Positions 6,922 through 14,579 of a DNA stretch of 48,570 nucleotides are shown here, piece by piece. Both the position numbers and the translations under genes were made by a program. The DNA is from a virus. The stretch is taken from positions 1 to 48,570 of the IMG/VR virus record IMGVR_UViG_3300042516_002675; one strand, 5' to 3'. Under the pieces are notes generated by a model. That model was not told where the DNA came from and did no database searches. It worked only from the letters and a program-made list of their open reading frames with translations. Numbering within the stretch: position 1 is the first letter of the stretch; each line of letters begins with the position of its first letter.

Positions 6922-7137
6922 ATGAAGAGTAAAAAACTGGCACACAAGGCAACTGAAGCAGTTTTGAAGCAAAGAAATTTAAGTAAGAAACGGAACCCCT
7001 TAGAGTGGGATTTCTATAACGAGGATAGCCAATATCGATTAGTTTACGAAGACTGCCTGACATCTGTAAAAATTGCAAAAAAATACTACAAAAAGAAGAA
7101 GTTTAAAAAATTTATTAAAAGATTGATAGAAAAGTAA
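6922..7137 (+). CDS. Small basic protein (71 aa)
   Basis: Very Lys-rich protein with a C-terminal run of Lys and aromatic residues (KKYYKKKKFKKFIKRL). It may bind nucleic acid, but no domain is recognised. It lies in a rightward run of small genes just behind the promoter. Confidence 0.55.
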   Translation: MKSKKLAHKATEAVLKQRNLSKKRNPLEWDFYNEDSQYRLVYEDCLTSVKIAKKYYKKKKFKKFIKRLIEK

Positions 7138-7145
7138 TTTTAAAT

Positions 7146-7391
7146 ATGAGTGCAATGAAAAATCTTCTAATTGAAGAATTAGAAACGTCTGGCGTTACTA
7201 ACGACAACGGAGATCATGAAAGATTCTCTCACTACGTTGAAAAAGAAGAGGCAACCAAAGCTCTAATTGAAGGCACTCCAGTAGTGGCTCTTTGTGGGAA
7301 AATTTGGGTTCCCTCTAGAGACCCTGATAAATATCCAGTTTGTCCTACCTGTTTAGATATATTTAAGTCTTTGTTTGGAGTTAGAGATTGA
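7146..7391 (+). CDS. DUF3039-like zinc protein
   Basis: The core GDHERFSHYVEKEEATKAL, then VALCGKIWVPSRDP and YPVCPTC, closely matches the DUF3039 family, a short protein I know almost only from Actinobacteria and their phages. The single Cys of ALCGK plus CPTC and the His residues probably bind zinc. Its role is unknown. It supports an actinobacterial host. The stop is fused with the TTG start of the next gene (TTGA). Confidence 0.85.
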   Translation: MSAMKNLLIEELETSGVTNDNGDHERFSHYVEKEEATKALIEGTPVVALCGKIWVPSRDPDKYPVCPTCLDIFKSLFGVRD

Positions 7392-7690
7392 AAAGTGTTT
7401 ATCTGTCTGGTCCCATGACTGGAATAGAAGATTTTAATTACCCTGCTTTTAGGCAAGCAGCAAAGTTATTAAGAGATAAAGGTTTTAAAGTTTTTGATCC
7501 GTCTGAACTTTTCGATGGGGATAGTTCAAAACCTAGAGCAGATTTTATGAGAGAAGATATAAGAGCCCTTCTCGACTGCGAAATAGTAGCCCTGTTACCA
7601 GGGTGGCAAGACTCTCTTGGGGCTAAACTTGAGGTTGAGGTTGCTTCTCAATGCGACATCCCTATTAAAGATATTGGAGACTTACTATGA
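7388..7690 (+). CDS. DUF4406 / nucleoside deoxyribosyltransferase-like protein
   Basis: The 100-aa product begins with the signature YLSGPMTG, continues NYPAFRQAAKLLRDKGFKVFDP and has DCEIVALLPGW-DSLGAKLEVEVA. This is the DUF4406 pattern, related to nucleoside 2-deoxyribosyltransferases (GPM, ...D..A...p.w..S.GA..E...A). Members probably act on nucleotides or nucleosides in phage DNA metabolism. The start is TTG at 7388, overlapping the previous stop (TTGA). The ribonucleotide reductase gene soon after fits a nucleotide-related module. Confidence 0.85.
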   Translation: MKSVYLSGPMTGIEDFNYPAFRQAAKLLRDKGFKVFDPSELFDGDSSKPRADFMREDIRALLDCEIVALLPGWQDSLGAKLEVEVASQCDIPIKDIGDLL

Positions 7691-7929
7691 GTTACGATAA
7701 TTCTGCTTACGTTGGCGTTGATTGGTCTCACTGGGACGCAACTAGAAGTTTAGTAGAGGCAGAGGTAAGACACTCTCTTGCTACTAAGTTAGAGAATCTT
7801 TTAAAAGCAGCAGAGTTTTCAGAACAACCAGAACATTTTTGTGCAGGCGTTAAAGCAGCTATTAGTGTTGTTCTAGGTGTCAAAGTTAAAGATGAAGTTT
7901 ATCCGAATCAAATTAATCTTTTCGAATAA
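7687..7929 (+). CDS. Hypothetical protein (80 aa)
   Basis: Acidic soluble protein of unknown family, coupled by an ATGA overlap to the DUF4406-like gene. The C-terminus NQINLFE is short and hydrophobic, in the style of peptide motifs that dock on DNA clamps (QxxLF), but that is only a resemblance. Confidence 0.55.
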   Translation: MSYDNSAYVGVDWSHWDATRSLVEAEVRHSLATKLENLLKAAEFSEQPEHFCAGVKAAISVVLGVKVKDEVYPNQINLFE

Positions 7930-8014
7930 CTTGTATACTTAATATTCCCAAGAGGGTAACCCCAAGAAATATCAATCAACCACTAACATAGTGTTTGTTT
8001 TTGTTTACAAGTAG

Positions 8015-10075
8015 ATGGAGAAGAAATTGTCATTAGTATTGTCTTTTAAGTTGTCAGAGGACTTTGTATCAGGATACAGAAGTAAAAAATCACCTTTTGG
8101 TTATAGAGACGCTGCTGATAACTCTGTTGGAGAGATTACTTTTCTTCGTACTTACTCTCGACTTAAAGAGGATGGAACTAAAGAGACTTGGGTTGATGTT
8201 TGTGAGCGTGTTATTAATGGCATGTATTCATTACAAAAAGATCATTGCAAAACTAACCGTTTACCTTGGAACGATACTCGCGGTCAAGCATCTGCTAAAG
8301 AAGCATTTGATCGTTTATTCAATTTGAAGTGGACTCCACCAGGACGTGGACTTTGGGTTATGGGAACTCCAATTGTTAATGAGCAAAGAAACTCAGCAGC
8401 ACTACAAAACTGTGCTTTTGTTTCTACTTTAGAAATGACAAAGAACGATCCAGCAAAACCTTTTGGATTTTTAATGGAAGCATCAATGCTTGGCGTTGGT
8501 GTTGGCTTTGATGATAAAGGTGCTGAAAAAGATTTTACAATTTACAAACCAAAATCTGAAGAGTGCGTAAAGTTTGAAATTCCTGACACTCGCGAGGGTT
8601 GGGTTGACTCTCTAACCATGCTTGTTAATTCTTATTTAAAGCCTGAACAGAATTGCTTAGAGTTTGATTACTCTCTAATCCGTCCTGCTGGCGCACCTAT
8701 TTCAACTTTCGGTGGAACTGCTGCAGGTCACGAACCTCTAGAAAGACTACATAACTACATACATAATTTGTTTAACAATCGTGCTGGAGAGAAGTTAACA
8801 AAAAGAGATATTGCAGATATTGGAAACTTAATTGGTGTTTGTGTTGTATCTGGCAACGTACGTCGTAGTGCTGAACTTCTTATTGGCTCTATTGATGACG
8901 ATGAGTTTTTAAATCTAAAAAATGCTGATATTTTTCCAGAGCGTAATTCTTACGATCCAAAAGCTCCTGGCTGGGGTTGGATGAGTAATAACTCAGTTGC
9001 AGTTAGCGTTGGTCAAGACTTATCAAAAATTGTTGATGGTATCGCTCGCAATGGTGAACCTGGCGTTATTTGGATGGATGTCTCTAAAAAGTATGGCCGT
9101 CTTGCAGATCCAATTAATAATAAAGATCATCGCATTGCAGGTTACAACCCTTGCGCTGAACAATCACTTGAGTCATATGAAATGTGTACTCTTGTTGAAA
9201 CTTATCTAAATCGTCATGAGTCTTTAGAAGATTACAAGCGCACACTAAAGTTCGCTTATCTTTATGCAAAGACTGTAACTCTTCTTCCAACTCACTGGGA
9301 AGAGACAAACGCAATCATGCAACGTAATCGTCGTATTGGTACTTCTATGTCAGGTGTTGCAAATTTTGCTGACAAAGTTGGTTTACCAATTTTGCGTGAT
9401 TGGATGGATGAAGGTTATAAAAATATTAAGAACTACGACACAACTTATTCAGAGTGGCTTGGTATTCGTGAGTCAATCAAAACTACAACCGTTAAGCCTT
9501 CTGGCACCGTTTCAATTCTTGCAGGTGAAAGCCCAGGAGTTCACTGGACTCCAGGTGGAAAGTATTTCTTAAGAGCAATTCGTTTTGCTAACTCTGATGC
9601 AATGCTTCCACTTTTTAAAATGGCAAACTATAGAGTTGAACCAGCTTCAGAATCACCTGACACAACTTCTGTTGTTTTCTTTCCTATCAAATCAGATGCA
9701 GAGCGTGCAGAAAAAGATGTAACTATTTTTGAAAAGATGGCGCTTGCAGCAACTGCACAACGCTACTGGTCAGATAACTCTGTCTCTGTAACTATTTCGT
9801 TTAATCCTGAAACAGAGAAAGAGCATGTTGGAACTGTCCTTCATATGTATGACGGACAACTAAAAACTGTAAGTTTCTTACCATCAGGAAACTTTACTTA
9901 TCCTCAAATGCCATATACACAAATGACTGAAGAAGAGTATGTAGATGCAACTATGAAGTTGTTCCCTATCGACTTCTCTGGTGTTTATGCTGGAATGGCT
10001 TCTGACGCTATCGGTGAGGCTTACTGCACTACAGACGCTTGCGAAATCCGTCTTATTGCAGATAACTCAAAATAG
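8015..10075 (+). CDS. nrdJ: Adenosylcobalamin-dependent (class II) ribonucleotide reductase, monomeric type
   Basis: Reduces ribonucleotides to deoxyribonucleotides for phage DNA synthesis using coenzyme B12. The 686-aa sequence follows the single-chain Lactobacillus-type enzyme. An N-terminal YRSKKSPFGY...FLRTYSR is followed by the QNC redox cysteine (C133), RRSAELLIG, then NPCAEQ with the thiyl cysteine C380 and E382, the partner C391 exactly 11 residues later as in the family, and the C-terminal C671-x4-C676 pair that is re-reduced by thioredoxin. All key cysteines are present. It is somewhat shorter than the bacterial enzyme. No clear Shine-Dalgarno precedes it, and the 85-nt gap before it is too short for a cobalamin riboswitch. 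Confidence 0.95.
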   Translation: MEKKLSLVLSFKLSEDFVSGYRSKKSPFGYRDAADNSVGEITFLRTYSRLKEDGTKETWVDVCERVINGMYSLQKDHCKTNRLPWNDTRGQASAKEAFDRLFNLKWTPPGRGLWVMGTPIVNEQRNSAALQNCAFVSTLEMTKNDPAKPFGFLMEASMLGVGVGFDDKGAEKDFTIYKPKSEECVKFEIPDTREGWVDSLTMLVNSYLKPEQNCLEFDYSLIRPAGAPISTFGGTAAGHEPLERLHNYIHNLFNNRAGEKLTKRDIADIGNLIGVCVVSGNVRRSAELLIGSIDDDEFLNLKNADIFPERNSYDPKAPGWGWMSNNSVAVSVGQDLSKIVDGIARNGEPGVIWMDVSKKYGRLADPINNKDHRIAGYNPCAEQSLESYEMCTLVETYLNRHESLEDYKRTLKFAYLYAKTVTLLPTHWEETNAIMQRNRRIGTSMSGVANFADKVGLPILRDWMDEGYKNIKNYDTTYSEWLGIRESIKTTTVKPSGTVSILAGESPGVHWTPGGKYFLRAIRFANSDAMLPLFKMANYRVEPASESPDTTSVVFFPIKSDAERAEKDVTIFEKMALAATAQRYWSDNSVSVTISFNPETEKEHVGTVLHMYDGQLKTVSFLPSGNFTYPQMPYTQMTEEEYVDATMKLFPIDFSGVYAGMASDAIGEAYCTTDACEIRLIADNSK

Positions 10076-10085
10076 TGAGTAGATT

Positions 10086-10259
10086 TTGGCTACATACGAA
10101 TATCAATGTGAAGACGGGCACTCTTATTTAGAGGAGCGTCCAATGGGCTCAGAGCAGATTAAAACACTGTGTCCAGTATGTAGTAAACCTCTTAAAAGAG
10201 TTTTTACAAGTAATCCAGTGCTTTTTAAGGGTTCTGGTTTTTATTCCTCTAGAGGTTAA
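10086..10259 (+). CDS. FmdB-type zinc-ribbon protein (TTG start)
   Basis: A 57-codon frame starting at TTG: it begins ATYEYQCEDGHSY, then CPVCSKPLKRVF and ends with GSGFYSS. This is the FmdB/CxxC-SSSS zinc-ribbon pattern (YEY-C--CG...CP-C------F...GSGFY). One cysteine of the first pair is replaced by Gly-His (CEDGH), so that half of the zinc site is altered. The family is small, often near metabolic genes, with unclear role. It follows the RNR gene by 10 nt and is probably co-transcribed. Confidence 0.8.
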   Translation: MATYEYQCEDGHSYLEERPMGSEQIKTLCPVCSKPLKRVFTSNPVLFKGSGFYSSRG

Positions 10260-10292
10260 GCGTTTCTACATATAGTCGCTTATTTTATTTAG
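10257..10292 (+). terminator. Probable terminator after the RNR unit
   Basis: TAAGCG (10257-10262) pairs with CGCTTA (10277-10282) around a 14-nt loop, followed by TTTTATTTAG. The stem starts at the stop codon of the FmdB-like gene. It is short, so this is a moderate call. Confidence 0.5.
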
Positions 10293-10304
10293 TATTCTTT
10301 TGCT

Positions 10305-10505
10305 ATGGGAAAACAGAAAAAAGGTAAAGGTTTTAGCGAACCTGTTCAAAGTAGTGGTCGCACTAAAGCAAGAAAACAGAATCCACGCACTGCTCCAGCA
10401 GTTTCTGGAAGAGGTAAGGCAACAGGTAGAACTGTTGGAGGATACTCACCAGAAAAACTGAGGATAAGAGCAGAGAAGCGAGAGGGTGTAGTAAGTAGTA
10501 GTTAA
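10305..10505 (+). CDS. Small basic protein (66 aa), probable leaderless mRNA
   Basis: Highly basic Gly/Ser/Lys/Arg-rich protein (MGKQKKGKGF..., SGRTKARKQ), probably disordered and nucleic-acid binding; no family recognised. No Shine-Dalgarno. TATTCT at 10293-10298 lies exactly 6 nt before the ATG, which fits a leaderless transcript beginning at the start codon. Confidence 0.6.
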   Translation: MGKQKKGKGFSEPVQSSGRTKARKQNPRTAPAVSGRGKATGRTVGGYSPEKLRIRAEKREGVVSSS

Positions 10506-10519
10506 CTGCGACCAAACTA

Positions 10520-11308
10520 ATGATAAAAGATACTTATAAAGACATAAACCCTAAACTTGCTAGTTTTGTAAGTAAACTTATACCTAAAGATGATAGCTAT
10601 CATAAAACTCATGAAAGAAGATTTCTTAGAACTATTCAAGTTTTACTTGATCAGGAACCTAAAGGAAAACTTTTAGAGGTTGCAACTAGTGGTTTAGTTC
10701 CAATAGTTTTAAAAGAGTTCGCTCCTGATTTAGAAGTTTATGTTACAGAGTTAGATGAGAAGAAGAGTTCTGTAGTTAAGAAAACTTTTGAGTTTGGTGG
10801 AAAACAGGTAGAGGCCACTACATACCAATTAGATTTAGAAAAGCATTTAATTAAAGAAAAGCCAGACACTTTTGATTATGTAATTTGTTGTGAAGTTCTT
10901 GAACATATGGAGATAGATCCTATGGCCATGCTTTCTGAGATTAATAGAGTTATAAAACCTAAAGGAACTCTAATTACTACTACTCCTAATGCTGTTAGTT
11001 CTTTATCTATTACAAAAATGCTTAATGGCATAGAGCCATACTTTTATATGCACTACCAAGTGCCACCTGCATATCATAGGCATAATTACGAGTACAGTAT
11101 TCATTCTTTAGTTAGTCTTTTAAAAAGTGCAGGTTTTGATGGAAAAGCTTGGACAGAGAATACTTTTGAAGATCCTGTTTTTCATGATGTAAATAAATTG
11201 AAAGCCATTGGCTATAGAATGGATCATGTGGGAGATAATATTTTTGGTGTTTCAAGAAAAATATCTGAAGTAGTAGATAGATATCCTAAAGGAGTTTACG
11301 ATGCCTAG
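10520..11308 (+). CDS. Class I SAM-dependent methyltransferase
   Basis: A 262-aa Rossmann-type methyltransferase of the Methyltransf_11/23 kind. The SAM-binding strand is at residues 49-57 (KLLEVATSG, where the usual G-x-G is weakened). Motif II is VTELDE, the post-motif is FDYVICCEVLEHM at about 114-127, and VIKPKGTLITTTPN follows. The final third has aromatic-His segments (YMHYQVPPAYHRHNYEYS) that probably form the acceptor site. The VLEHM and TTTPN words are typical of methyltransferases in glycan clusters. It overlaps the propeller gene by 8 nt, so the two probably act in one pathway, perhaps surface-glycan editing. The substrate cannot be read. Confidence 0.85.
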   Translation: MIKDTYKDINPKLASFVSKLIPKDDSYHKTHERRFLRTIQVLLDQEPKGKLLEVATSGLVPIVLKEFAPDLEVYVTELDEKKSSVVKKTFEFGGKQVEATTYQLDLEKHLIKEKPDTFDYVICCEVLEHMEIDPMAMLSEINRVIKPKGTLITTTPNAVSSLSITKMLNGIEPYFYMHYQVPPAYHRHNYEYSIHSLVSLLKSAGFDGKAWTENTFEDPVFHDVNKLKAIGYRMDHVGDNIFGVSRKISEVVDRYPKGVYDA

Positions 11309-12272
11309 TCCAGTAGTAAGTCTCTATGACTATGCAAAATTAACAAATCCACCTTTTGATGCAGCATGCAAAGAACTTGCTAGATATGTAGATCCTAAAG
11401 ATACCCATTGGTCTGCAACAAATCCTTCAATTGGTCACTCACCTAAGAAGGGTTATGCAGTAGCAATAAGGTCAAGTAATTATTACATTGCACCAAATGG
11501 TGCTTATACGGTTAGCCATTCCTCTGGTCTGATAAAAAATAAAGTATATTTTGCTGAGTTGGATAAAGACTTTGAATTAAAAAATCTTCGTCAAATAGAT
11601 TTTTCTAAACTTAATATAAAACTTGATAGAGGTATGGAAGATCCAAAACTTTTTTGGAGAGATAATGCTTGGCATTTTACTTGTGTGATGATGGAGAAAG
11701 AACTCTGTGAAGTTGCAAGAATGGCAATTTGTAGACTTGATGCAAAAGCAGAAAAAGTAGTTCACATGGAGAAGTTTCCTGGCATAGAAGTAAAGAGACC
11801 AGAAAAGAACTGGATGCTTCCTCCAGACAATAACCCCAATTTTGATTTTATTTATGGTCCTAATGCCACCGTTAAAAATGGTGTGCTAACTACACTAATG
11901 AGTGACAATAGTGATCTTCATGCTTTAAGAGGTAACACTAATCTTATAAGTTTAAAGGATTCAACTTATTTAGGAATTATGCATAGAACTATAGGTAGAC
12001 ACACAACGGTTCAAGAGAATAATTCTTTTGGCACCGTTAATGCTTTTATAAGAAACTACACTCATTGCTTTGTTCGTTTTGATGAAAAAGGTAAGATTAT
12101 TGGTATCTCAGATCATTTTCAGTTTAGAAAGTCTGGCGTTGAGTTTGCGTCAGGATTAGTTGAGCATAAAGGTAATTTTATTATAAGTTTTGGTGTACAA
12201 GATATAGCAGCGTTTTTAATAACAATTTCTAAAGAAAAGGTTTTAGATAGTTTAGAAGCAGTACGTTATTAA
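11301..12272 (+). CDS. Five-bladed beta-propeller glycosidase/phosphorylase-like protein
   Basis: A 323-aa protein with the repeating blade words of GH130/GT108-like propellers: NPSI...YAVAIRSSNY, GMEDPKLFW--AWHF, YGPNATVKNG, LRGNTN, ...YLGIMHRT, YTHCFVRFDEKGKIIGISDHFQF and a final EFASGLVEHKGNFIISFGVQD. The D-P-K/R after GMED and the His in IMHR and YTHC are at positions that line the active site in such propellers. Known relatives cleave or transfer mannosides; the true reaction here is unknown. Coupled to the preceding methyltransferase. It may modify host or phage glycans. Family call from motifs only. Confidence 0.6.
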   Translation: MPSPVVSLYDYAKLTNPPFDAACKELARYVDPKDTHWSATNPSIGHSPKKGYAVAIRSSNYYIAPNGAYTVSHSSGLIKNKVYFAELDKDFELKNLRQIDFSKLNIKLDRGMEDPKLFWRDNAWHFTCVMMEKELCEVARMAICRLDAKAEKVVHMEKFPGIEVKRPEKNWMLPPDNNPNFDFIYGPNATVKNGVLTTLMSDNSDLHALRGNTNLISLKDSTYLGIMHRTIGRHTTVQENNSFGTVNAFIRNYTHCFVRFDEKGKIIGISDHFQFRKSGVEFASGLVEHKGNFIISFGVQDIAAFLITISKEKVLDSLEAVRY

Positions 12273-12279
12273 TTAGTAC

Positions 12280-12561
12280 TTATACTTCTTCTTCTACTAC
12301 TTCCTCTTCTTCAACCGCTACTTCTCCAGAATCAATTCTTTCATCTGTCTGCACATATACTTCAGGTTTTTTGTATTTTTTAAAAACAATCTCTTCTAAT
12401 ACAATGTCTGTTTCTAGAGCTTCTTTAGTTACAACGAGTTCGGCATCTCTCCATACAGCAACTACATCGTAATCTGAACAGGCAGAGCATTGCTCCACAT
12501 GTTTGACTAAACGAACAGTGTTATTAGGCATTTCGTGCCACACACATCTATCGCATTTCAT
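12280..12561 (-). CDS. Hypothetical protein with Cys pairs and acidic tail (93 aa)
   Basis: Cys residues at CDRC near the N-terminus and CSAC about 20 residues later could bind zinc. The tail is almost entirely Glu and Val. AAGGAG lies 10 nt before the ATG on the minus strand. It converges with the propeller gene, whose stop is only 7 nt from its own. No family recognised. Confidence 0.6.
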   Translation of the reverse strand: MKCDRCVWHEMPNNTVRLVKHVEQCSACSDYDVVAVWRDAELVVTKEALETDIVLEEIVFKKYKKPEVYVQTDERIDSGEVAVEEEEVVEEEV

Positions 12562-12631
12562 ATATACATATCTCCTTGTCTTTTAATTATACATTCCTTT
12601 TAACAAGTGTTTATGGGTTTATACTTTAGGC

Positions 12632-12880
12632 ATGGAAAACATTAGTCCTGAAGAAGACTCTATTTTGCAAGATGCCATGCATAATTCTGGTTTCAGTGTG
12701 GTTTCAATAAATGCTCTTCACGAGGCATTAATTAAAATGGAAGAGTATTTAATGTACCATACTGGGCTAAATAAGCAAGAGTTGTCTGATAAGTTGGTTC
12801 GTCTACAGAATTTAGTTGGCGAGGAAGAATCTAACGAATTAGAGTTAGAAGATATTGTTAAGTGGTTAAAAGCGTTTTAG
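12632..12880 (+). CDS. Small acidic helical protein (82 aa), probable leaderless mRNA
   Basis: Unrecognised acidic protein, predicted mainly alpha-helical, with Leu-rich spacing in its C-terminal half. No Shine-Dalgarno. TATACT at 12620-12625 is exactly 6 nt before the ATG, so transcription probably starts at the start codon. It is followed by the methyltransferase gene, which has its own promoter. Confidence 0.6.
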   Translation: MENISPEEDSILQDAMHNSGFSVVSINALHEALIKMEEYLMYHTGLNKQELSDKLVRLQNLVGEEESNELELEDIVKWLKAF

Positions 12881-12882
12881 CA

Positions 12883-12911
12883 TTGAATTAGCAGCTTTAT
12901 TTTGGTAAGCT
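12883..12911 (+). promoter_or_regulatory. Promoter of the cytosine methyltransferase gene
   Basis: TTGAAT at 12883-12888 and TAAGCT at 12906-12911 are separated by exactly 17 nt, and the ATG follows 7 nt after the -10 box with no ribosome site. This is the clearest of the leaderless promoters in the window. Confidence 0.7.
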
Positions 12912-12918
12912 GTTTCCT

Positions 12919-14304
12919 ATGGGAAAATCTATTAAATTTGTAAGCCTCTTTGCAGGTGTTGGTGGCTTTGATTTGGGTCTAGAACGAGCAGGTCACACTT
13001 GCGTAGGTCAAGTTGAAATAGATAAAAAGTGTTTATCAGTTTTAGAAAATCATTGGCCAGATGTGCCAAAACATAATGATGTTGTTACAGCAAAGGAGTG
13101 GGCAGATGAAATCGGACTCGTTGGACAAGTCGACCTTGTCGTTGGAGGATTCCCGTGTCAAGATGTTAGCGTTGCAGGAAAACGGGCTGGACTCGCTGGT
13201 AAGCGAACAGGACTCTTCTTTGACGCTCTCTCTTTCGCGACGCATGTCAAAGCAGAAACTATCATCTTGGAAAATGTCCCAGGACTTTTATCAAGCAACA
13301 ACGGACGCGATTTCGGAGTCGTCCTCTCTAGTTTGGCCGACGCAGGGTATAGCAACATCGAATGGCGTGTCCTTAATTCGCAGTTCTTCGGAGTCCCGCA
13401 ACGACGCAGGAGAGTCTTTGTTGTCGCAAATCTTGGAACCAAACGCTTCCGAGAAGTACTCACTGAGCGCGAAAGCAGCGGAGGGAATTATTCGTCGAGC
13501 AACGGGTCGCGGGAAACCGTTACCAGAAGTTCTGGAGAACGCTCTGAAGAAGATCATCGAGAAGTCAGCACTTTCATAAAAACTATTCGCTCTGGTGCTA
13601 GAGACGAAAATGGTAATCTTCCACCAGAAGTTTGGGCAGAACAATTAGTTTCTCCAACATTAAATGTTTTTGATAATAGTGGCGAGGCTCGTGCAACTGT
13701 TTTACTTACAGATGTTTATCCAATTCAAGATGGTAGAGAGATGCAGAAGAATCAAAATGGTTTAGGTGTTGCACAAACTGCTGGACAACCTTCTTATACT
13801 TTGGATTCAACTGGAGCTCAATCAATTGCAATTCAATCAACAACTATTGGAAGAGCAGATACTTCAGGTCCTCAAGGTAAAGGCTATGGAGAAATTGATG
13901 GCCCGATGTATACAGTAGACACTGTTGGTCCACATGGGGTTGCAATCTCTTATGATGCTTACAATCAAAAGTTAGAGCAAGAAGTTTATAGATCTCTTCG
14001 CACAGGAACAGATTCAGGTGACTTCGTTGCAGAGGCTCAAACAGATGGCACTTGGTGGAACGGTGGTCAAACTTCTCAAACACTAGACGCAGTTCTTGCA
14101 AAAGGACAAACAATGCCAGAGAAAAATAGATTTCCAGCAGTAATTAAAAATTCAACTGTTCGTCGTCTTACACCTATCGAATGTGAAAGACTTCAAGGTT
14201 TTCCAGATGATTGGACTTCAGGTCAAGCGGACTCAAATAGATATAAGCAAATGGGTAACGCAGTAACTGTAAATGTTATTGAATGGATTGGTAAAAGACT
14301 TTAA
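12919..14304 (+). CDS. dcm: DNA (cytosine-5) methyltransferase
   Basis: Transfers a methyl group from SAM to C5 of cytosine in DNA, probably to protect phage DNA from host restriction. The 461-aa sequence has motif I FAGVGG (11-16), motif IV GGFPCQDVSVAG with catalytic C80, ENV at 118-120, QRRRR at 161-165, and motifs IX-X near the end (RRLTPIECERLQGFP, KQMGNAVTVNV). Residues about 215-400 form the variable target-recognition region with repeated G-x-T/S-T-L/V words. The GC content and codon choice change sharply between about 13100 and 13570, which is where an alternative-frame ORF overlaps. It ends in a TAATG overlap with a short second gene repeating motifs IX-X. Confidence 0.95.
   Translation: MGKSIKFVSLFAGVGGFDLGLERAGHTCVGQVEIDKKCLSVLENHWPDVPKHNDVVTAKEWADEIGLVGQVDLVVGGFPCQDVSVAGKRAGLAGKRTGLFFDALSFATHVKAETIILENVPGLLSSNNGRDFGVVLSSLADAGYSNIEWRVLNSQFFGVPQRRRRVFVVANLGTKRFREVLTERESSGGNYSSSNGSRETVTRSSGERSEEDHREVSTFIKTIRSGARDENGNLPPEVWAEQLVSPTLNVFDNSGEARATVLLTDVYPIQDGREMQKNQNGLGVAQTAGQPSYTLDSTGAQSIAIQSTTIGRADTSGPQGKGYGEIDGPMYTVDTVGPHGVAISYDAYNQKLEQEVYRSLRTGTDSGDFVAEAQTDGTWWNGGQTSQTLDAVLAKGQTMPEKNRFPAVIKNSTVRRLTPIECERLQGFPDDWTSGQADSNRYKQMGNAVTVNVIEWIGKRL
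13106..13579 (+). CDS. Alternative-frame ORF inside the methyltransferase gene
   Basis: The +1 frame relative to dcm is open for 157 codons from the ATG at 13106 (an earlier ATG is at 13061). Its C-terminal part reads SLLSQILEP, YSLSAKAAEGIIRRATGRGK and LPEVLENALK, and WPTQG lies upstream. I recall this pattern (WPT/S-G ... SLS-VLE ... YLSPKA--GILRRA--RGK-LP--L--AL) from short phage proteins found with cytosine methyltransferase genes, so the frame may be a real, conserved second product. Its SLL-Q-ILE part is read from the same bases as, and just after, the QRRRR motif. The local GC rise and several open frames fit dual-coding constraint. No ribosome site is clear, and its function is unknown. 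Confidence 0.6.
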   Translation: MKSDSLDKSTLSLEDSRVKMLALQENGLDSLVSEQDSSLTLSLSRRMSKQKLSSWKMSQDFYQATTDAISESSSLVWPTQGIATSNGVSLIRSSSESRNDAGESLLSQILEPNASEKYSLSAKAAEGIIRRATGRGKPLPEVLENALKKIIEKSALS

Positions 14305-14579
14305 TGTCTACTCTTTATGAAGGTAATAGGGTTGGAGATCCTAGAGTTTATAAAGACATTGCACCAACAATAACTGCCAGATATGGCACTGGTGGAAACA
14401 ATGTCCCACTTCTTTTAGATGATGAATTGTTTGTTAGAAAACTTACGCCAGTAGAGTGTGAGAGATTACAGGGTTTTCCAGATAACTGGACTGATGGACA
14501 GTCAACTGCAGATCGCTATAAACAAATAGGAAATGCAGTGACCGTCAACATCGCTGAATGGATTGGTAAAAGACTTTAA
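14304..14579 (+). CDS. Mini-gene repeating the C-terminal motifs of the cytosine methyltransferase
   Basis: A 91-aa product that aligns with the last part of the gene before it: KLTPVECERLQGFPDNWTDGQ, DRYKQIGNAVTVNI and EWIGKRL versus the same words in dcm. The last 24 nt of both genes (14281-14304 and 14556-14579) are identical, including the stop, which points to duplication or recombination. It lacks motifs I-VIII, so it cannot methylate alone. Its N-terminal APTITARYGTGGNN belongs to the end of a target-recognition region. It is translated by a TAATG overlap. It could replace the C-terminus of the larger enzyme, or be a remnant. Confidence 0.8.
   Translation: MSTLYEGNRVGDPRVYKDIAPTITARYGTGGNNVPLLLDDELFVRKLTPVECERLQGFPDNWTDGQSTADRYKQIGNAVTVNIAEWIGKRL

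Noticed and set aside
7930-8014. Cobalamin riboswitch before the class II RNR
   Set aside because: The gap is only 85 nt, too short, and no conserved B12-box-like word was seen.
13158-13644. Minus-strand frames over the methyltransferase gene
   Set aside because: They occur because the local GC-rich segment has few stops; no motif or start signal. Only the plus +1 frame shows a recognisable pattern.
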